Part shown: one piece after another, positions 61,565 to 64,000 of the stretch
How positions within the stretch are numbered: position 1 is the stretch's first letter
Layout of the letters: every line of letters begins with the position of its first letter
From: Rhodobacter sp. Har01
GTDB lineage: Bacteria; Pseudomonadota; Alphaproteobacteria; Rhodobacterales; Rhodobacteraceae
Length of the DNA stretch: 64,000 bases
Direction of reading: 5' to 3'
NCBI RefSeq assembly: GCF_020564565.1
Contig: NZ_JAJCTD010000003.1
Coordinates: 62,001 to 126,000 of the forward strand
The notes under the pieces: generated by a model
Seen by the model: only the letters and a program-made list of their open reading frames with translations
Databases searched by the model: none
Told to the model about the DNA's origin: nothing
Translations under genes and position numbers: made by a program

Positions 61565-62197
61565 ATGTCCTGGACGGACGAGCGTGTCGAGACGCTCAAG
61601 CGGATGTGGGCCGAGGGCCAGTCGGCCAGCCAGATCGCCAAGGAACTGGGCGGGGTGACCCGCAACGCGGTGATCGGCAAGGTCCATCGCCTGGGCCTGT
61701 CGAACCGCGTCGGCGGCAAGGACGAGGACGAGGCCGCCGCCGGCCCCGCCGCCGCCCCGGGCGCCGCGCGCGCCGAGGGCGTCACGCCGCTGCGGCCGGA
61801 ACCCGCCGCCCCGCGCCCCGACCCCGGCCCGGCCGCCACCCAGCCACGCCCCAGCGCCGCCGAGCGCAGCGCCGCCCCGGCAGTGCCGGCCTCCAACGTC
61901 ATGCCGCTGCCGGTGCGCAAGGCCATCGTGCCGGCCGGCCAGCCGCTGCCGCCGCAGCCCAGCCTGAACGAGATTTCCCCCGAGGCCCTTGCTTCGGTGC
62001 GCGAGGTCGAGAAGCGGGCCAAGAAGCTGACGCTGATGGAACTGACCGAGCGCACCTGCAAATGGCCGATCGGCGATCCGGCGACCGACGACTTCTGGTT
62101 CTGCGGCCTGCCCAGCCTGCCCGGCAAGCCCTATTGCGAGGCCCATGTCGGTGTCGCTTTCCAGCCGATGAGCGCCCGCCGCGACCGTCGCCGCTGA
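61565..62197 (+). CDS. gcrA: GcrA cell-cycle regulator
   Basis: 210-residue GcrA-family protein. The N-terminal DNA-binding domain MSWTDERVETLKRMWAEGQS, then ASQIAKELGGVTRNAVIGKV is highly typical. A proline/alanine-rich linker (about 65-135) leads to the RNA-polymerase-binding C-terminal part with TERTCKWPIGDPATDDFWFC and GKPYCEAH. In Caulobacter GcrA works on methylated promoters of cell-cycle genes with sigma70. Length is slightly above the usual 170-190 because of the linker. Confidence 0.95.
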   Translation: MSWTDERVETLKRMWAEGQSASQIAKELGGVTRNAVIGKVHRLGLSNRVGGKDEDEAAAGPAAAPGAARAEGVTPLRPEPAAPRPDPGPAATQPRPSAAERSAAPAVPASNVMPLPVRKAIVPAGQPLPPQPSLNEISPEALASVREVEKRAKKLTLMELTERTCKWPIGDPATDDFWFCGLPSLPGKPYCEAHVGVAFQPMSARRDRRR

Positions 62198-62554
62198 CCA
62201 TCGGCGCTGACCATCGCCAGGCCGCCACCTGACGCCTGCCGCTCGCCGCGGCAGCGCGGTTGGCCTGTGCATCCCGCAGGGGACTTCCCCTGTCCGGGAT
62301 GTCCGGATTCGCTCTCGAACCCGGCAGTCTGCCCTTCTGTGCGCGGCAGAACCTCGGACCCGACCAGCTGCGACAACCCGCCGCAGCATGCCATTGCATA
62401 CCGGCAGATTGCTTGTTTTCAAGGCGTTGCCCCCCGTAAGCGGCTGCTTAGAAGGCGGGTTTTTGACGCCAAGTTTAGAATTGATCCAGATCATGGCCGC
62501 CCGGACCTCACCGGGATGTGATCTGCCAGGCGCAGATAGAACCAGGAGAGAACC
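62198..62554. other. Intergenic region upstream of the di-haem peroxidase
   Basis: No gene seen. GCTGACCATCG occurs twice at the gcrA 3' end (62199 and 62213 vicinity). The stretch 62430-62560 is AT-richer and carries the FNR-like box and the likely promoter of the peroxidase gene. Confidence 0.6.
62481..62494 (+). promoter_or_regulatory. FNR-type box upstream of ccp
   Basis: TTGATCCAGATCAT matches the FNR consensus TTGAT-N4-ATCAA with one mismatch. Its centre is 67 bases before the ccp ATG. If it acts at the usual -41.5 position, a start site near 62529 and a -10 such as TGTGAT (62517-62522) fit. Control by an FnrL/FnrP-like oxygen sensor is likely. Confidence 0.8.
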
Positions 62555-63595
62555 ATGCGCATTTTGCTTGCCCTGACGCTTGCCACCACGGCGCTTGCGG
62601 GCGCTGCCTCGGCCGATCAGTTGCGCGATCGTGCCTTGGAAATCTACAAGCCGCTGCCGTCGACGACCCCGGCGGTCGCCGACAACCCGGCGACCCCCGA
62701 GAAGGTCGATCTCGGCAAGGCGCTGTTCTTCGATCCGCGGCTCTCGGCCTCGGGCGTGTTTTCCTGCTATTCGTGCCACAACCTGACCACCGGCGGCGAC
62801 GACAACATGGAAACCTCGGTCGGCCACGGCTGGCAGAAGGGTCCGCGCAACGCGCCCACCGCGCTGAACGCGGTGCTGAACGAAGCCCAGTTCTGGGACG
62901 GCCGGGCGGCCGACCTGAAGGCTCAGGCGAAAGGCCCGGTGCAGGCCGGCGTCGAGATGGCCAACACGCCCGACAACGTGGTGACCACGCTGAAATCGCT
63001 GCCGGCCTATGTCGACTGGTTCGCCGGGGCCTTCCCGGGCGAAGCCGATCCGGTCAGCTTCGACAACATGGCCAAGGCGATCGAGGCCTTCGAAGCCACC
63101 CTGATCACGCCCGCGCCCTTTGACGCCTGGCTGAACGGCGATGATGCCGCGCTGTCGGATGACGCCAAGGCCGGTCTGACGCTGTTCATGGACAAGGGCT
63201 GCTCGTCCTGCCACAGCGGCGTGAACGTCGGCGGCCACGGCTACTATCCCTTCGGCCTGATCGAGAAGCCCGGCTCGGACATCCTGCCCGAAGGCGACAA
63301 GGGCCGCTTCGCGGTGACCGAGACGGCGGACGACGAATACGTCTTCCGCGCAGCCCCCCTGCGCAACATCGCGCTGACCGCGCCCTATTTCCACTCGGGC
63401 AAGGTCTGGGATCTGGACGTCGCGGTCAGCATCATGGCCGAAAGCCAGCTTGGCGCCGAGTTCAGCGAACAGGAGGTCACCCAGGTCGTGGCCTTCCTCA
63501 ACAGCCTGACCGGCACGATGCCCGCGATCACCCTGCCGGTGCTGCCGGCGGAAACCGCCGAAACGCCGCGGCCGACCACGATGGTCACGCCGTAA
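62555..63595 (+). CDS. Di-haem cytochrome c peroxidase
   Basis: 346-residue periplasmic enzyme that reduces hydrogen peroxide with electrons from c-type cytochromes. Signal peptide MRILLALTLATTALAGAASA is followed by DQLRDRALEIYKPLP. Two c-type haem sites are CYSCH (71-75) and CSSCH (216-220). LGKALFFDPRLSASGVFSCY and FRAAPLRNIALTAPYFHSGK are family pieces. An FNR box upstream indicates low-oxygen control. The start is ATG 62555 with GGAGAGAACC. A terminator-like hairpin follows. Confidence 0.95.
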   Translation: MRILLALTLATTALAGAASADQLRDRALEIYKPLPSTTPAVADNPATPEKVDLGKALFFDPRLSASGVFSCYSCHNLTTGGDDNMETSVGHGWQKGPRNAPTALNAVLNEAQFWDGRAADLKAQAKGPVQAGVEMANTPDNVVTTLKSLPAYVDWFAGAFPGEADPVSFDNMAKAIEAFEATLITPAPFDAWLNGDDAALSDDAKAGLTLFMDKGCSSCHSGVNVGGHGYYPFGLIEKPGSDILPEGDKGRFAVTETADDEYVFRAAPLRNIALTAPYFHSGKVWDLDVAVSIMAESQLGAEFSEQEVTQVVAFLNSLTGTMPAITLPVLPAETAETPRPTTMVTP

Positions 63596-63635
63596 TCCTG
63601 CGGCACACTCCGTTTCGACACCTGGGGAAGACGGG

Positions 63636-63658
63636 GGGCGGCCGAAAGGCCGCCCTTT
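63636..63658 (+). terminator. Terminator-like hairpin after ccp
   Basis: Arms GGGCGGCC (63636-63643) and GGCCGCCC (63648-63655), loop GAAA, followed by TTT. It lies 41 bases after the ccp stop and could end both this transcript and the convergent AsmA-like gene. Confidence 0.75.
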
Positions 63659-63671
63659 CCGCTTGCCGGGG

Positions 63672-64000
63672 TCAGTTGCCGTTCAGGATGTCGTCCAGCA
63701 GCTTGCCGGCCTCGTCGGTCAGCGCCTCCTGCGCCTTGCGCCGGGCGGCGTCCTGCAGCGTCTCGCCGTCGCCGGCGACGATGCCCTCTTCGGCCAGCTT
63801 GGCCTCAAGTGCTGCCTTGGCCGCCGCTTCGGCTTCGGCCGCCTCCTGCCGCAGCCGGTCCTCGGCCGCGCGCGCTTCGGCCTCCATCTTCTCGCGGGCG
63901 ATGGATTCCATGTCCAGGCGGAAGCGGGGGGCGGCCCAGGGTCCGGTGATCAGCAAGGGCACCATCACGCCGCCGCTGCCGTCCGCCGCCGCCAGCGCGG
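63672..64000 (-). CDS. AsmA-like protein, C-terminal part only
   Basis: The frame continues past the window end. The visible C-terminus is ALAAADGSGGVMVPLLITGP, then WAAPRFRLDMESIAREKME, then a long helical Ala/Glu-rich tail. The segment VPLLITGPWAAPRFRLDM is characteristic of the AsmA C-terminal region, and the tail is predicted to be coiled coil. AsmA-family proteins are large inner-membrane or periplasmic proteins linked to outer-membrane assembly and lipid transport. Only the last 109 residues can be judged. Confidence 0.72.
   Translation of the reverse strand, partial: ALAAADGSGGVMVPLLITGPWAAPRFRLDMESIAREKMEAEARAAEDRLRQEAAEAEAAAKAALEAKLAEEGIVAGDGETLQDAARRKAQEALTDEAGKLLDDILNGN

Noticed and set aside
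62442..62459. GCTGCTTAGAAGGC, 14 bases identical to the anticodon region of the tRNA-Arg at 18968-18981
   Set aside because: Suggests an attachment site, but 14 bases are short, there is no integrase, and the match can arise by chance in a window this size.

Overview
The window is a very GC-rich chromosomal segment of an alphaproteobacterium, most likely a Rhodobacterales (Rhodobacteraceae/Paracoccaceae) member. Supporting signs are GcrA, an NDUFS4-like complex I accessory subunit, an FNR-type box before a di-haem peroxidase, a tandem glycine riboswitch on gcvTHP, and a dispersed C/G-rich hairpin element found at six intergenic sites. No rRNA, phage, transposase or CRISPR array was found. One tRNA gene (Arg, TCT) is present.

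Layout. 1-4 kb: glycine cleavage operon gcvT-gcvH-gcvP (minus strand; gcvP cut by the window start) under a two-aptamer glycine riboswitch. 4-11 kb: MATE efflux protein, a short glutamyl-tRNA synthetase, DUF1801 protein, zincin-like metallopeptidase, exported MBL-fold hydrolase and an ABC exporter. 10.9-17.6 kb: plus-strand run of small-molecule enzymes (HAD dehalogenase, three alpha/beta hydrolases, a PLP dehydratase, a Tet-like MFS pump, an enolase-superfamily enzyme). 17.7-21 kb: RTX-like repeat protein, tRNA-Arg, GNAT, a decayed gene with several lesions, and the NDUFS4-like protein. 21-25.6 kb: uvrB, a membrane-anchored NYN ribonuclease and small proteins. 25.7-27.4 kb: accessory patch with a YefM/RelE-type toxin-antitoxin pair under a self-overlapping operator and promoter, and an AT-rich orphan membrane protein directly behind lepA. 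27-41 kb: lepA, an LLM oxidoreductase/tautomerase/hydrolase operon with a TetR gene, a phosphatase, copper-handling proteins, rpmB, meaB, hrpB, an MFS protein and a LysR regulator.

41-55 kb is the most distinctive region. A divergent LysR gene faces pxpA, a 77-residue stand-alone biotin carrier, a biotin carboxylase, pxpB and pxpC. After an AraC-type regulator come hyuB, hyuA and a complete LIV-type ABC importer (two ATPases, two permeases, a binding protein), ending at a strong hairpin. The first cluster carries the parts of a split urea-carboxylase-like enzyme plus PxpA. The second carries an ATP-dependent hydantoinase/oxoprolinase-like enzyme with its own importer. Together they look like a dedicated uptake and ring- or amide-opening route for a lactam, hydantoin or related amide. 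The substrate cannot be read from sequence.

55-64 kb: LysR, GNAT, a membrane protein, argF and argD (with a dispersed element between them), a serine beta-lactamase-like hydrolase, gcrA, a di-haem cytochrome c peroxidase behind an FNR-like site, and the C-terminal end of an AsmA-like protein cut by the window end.
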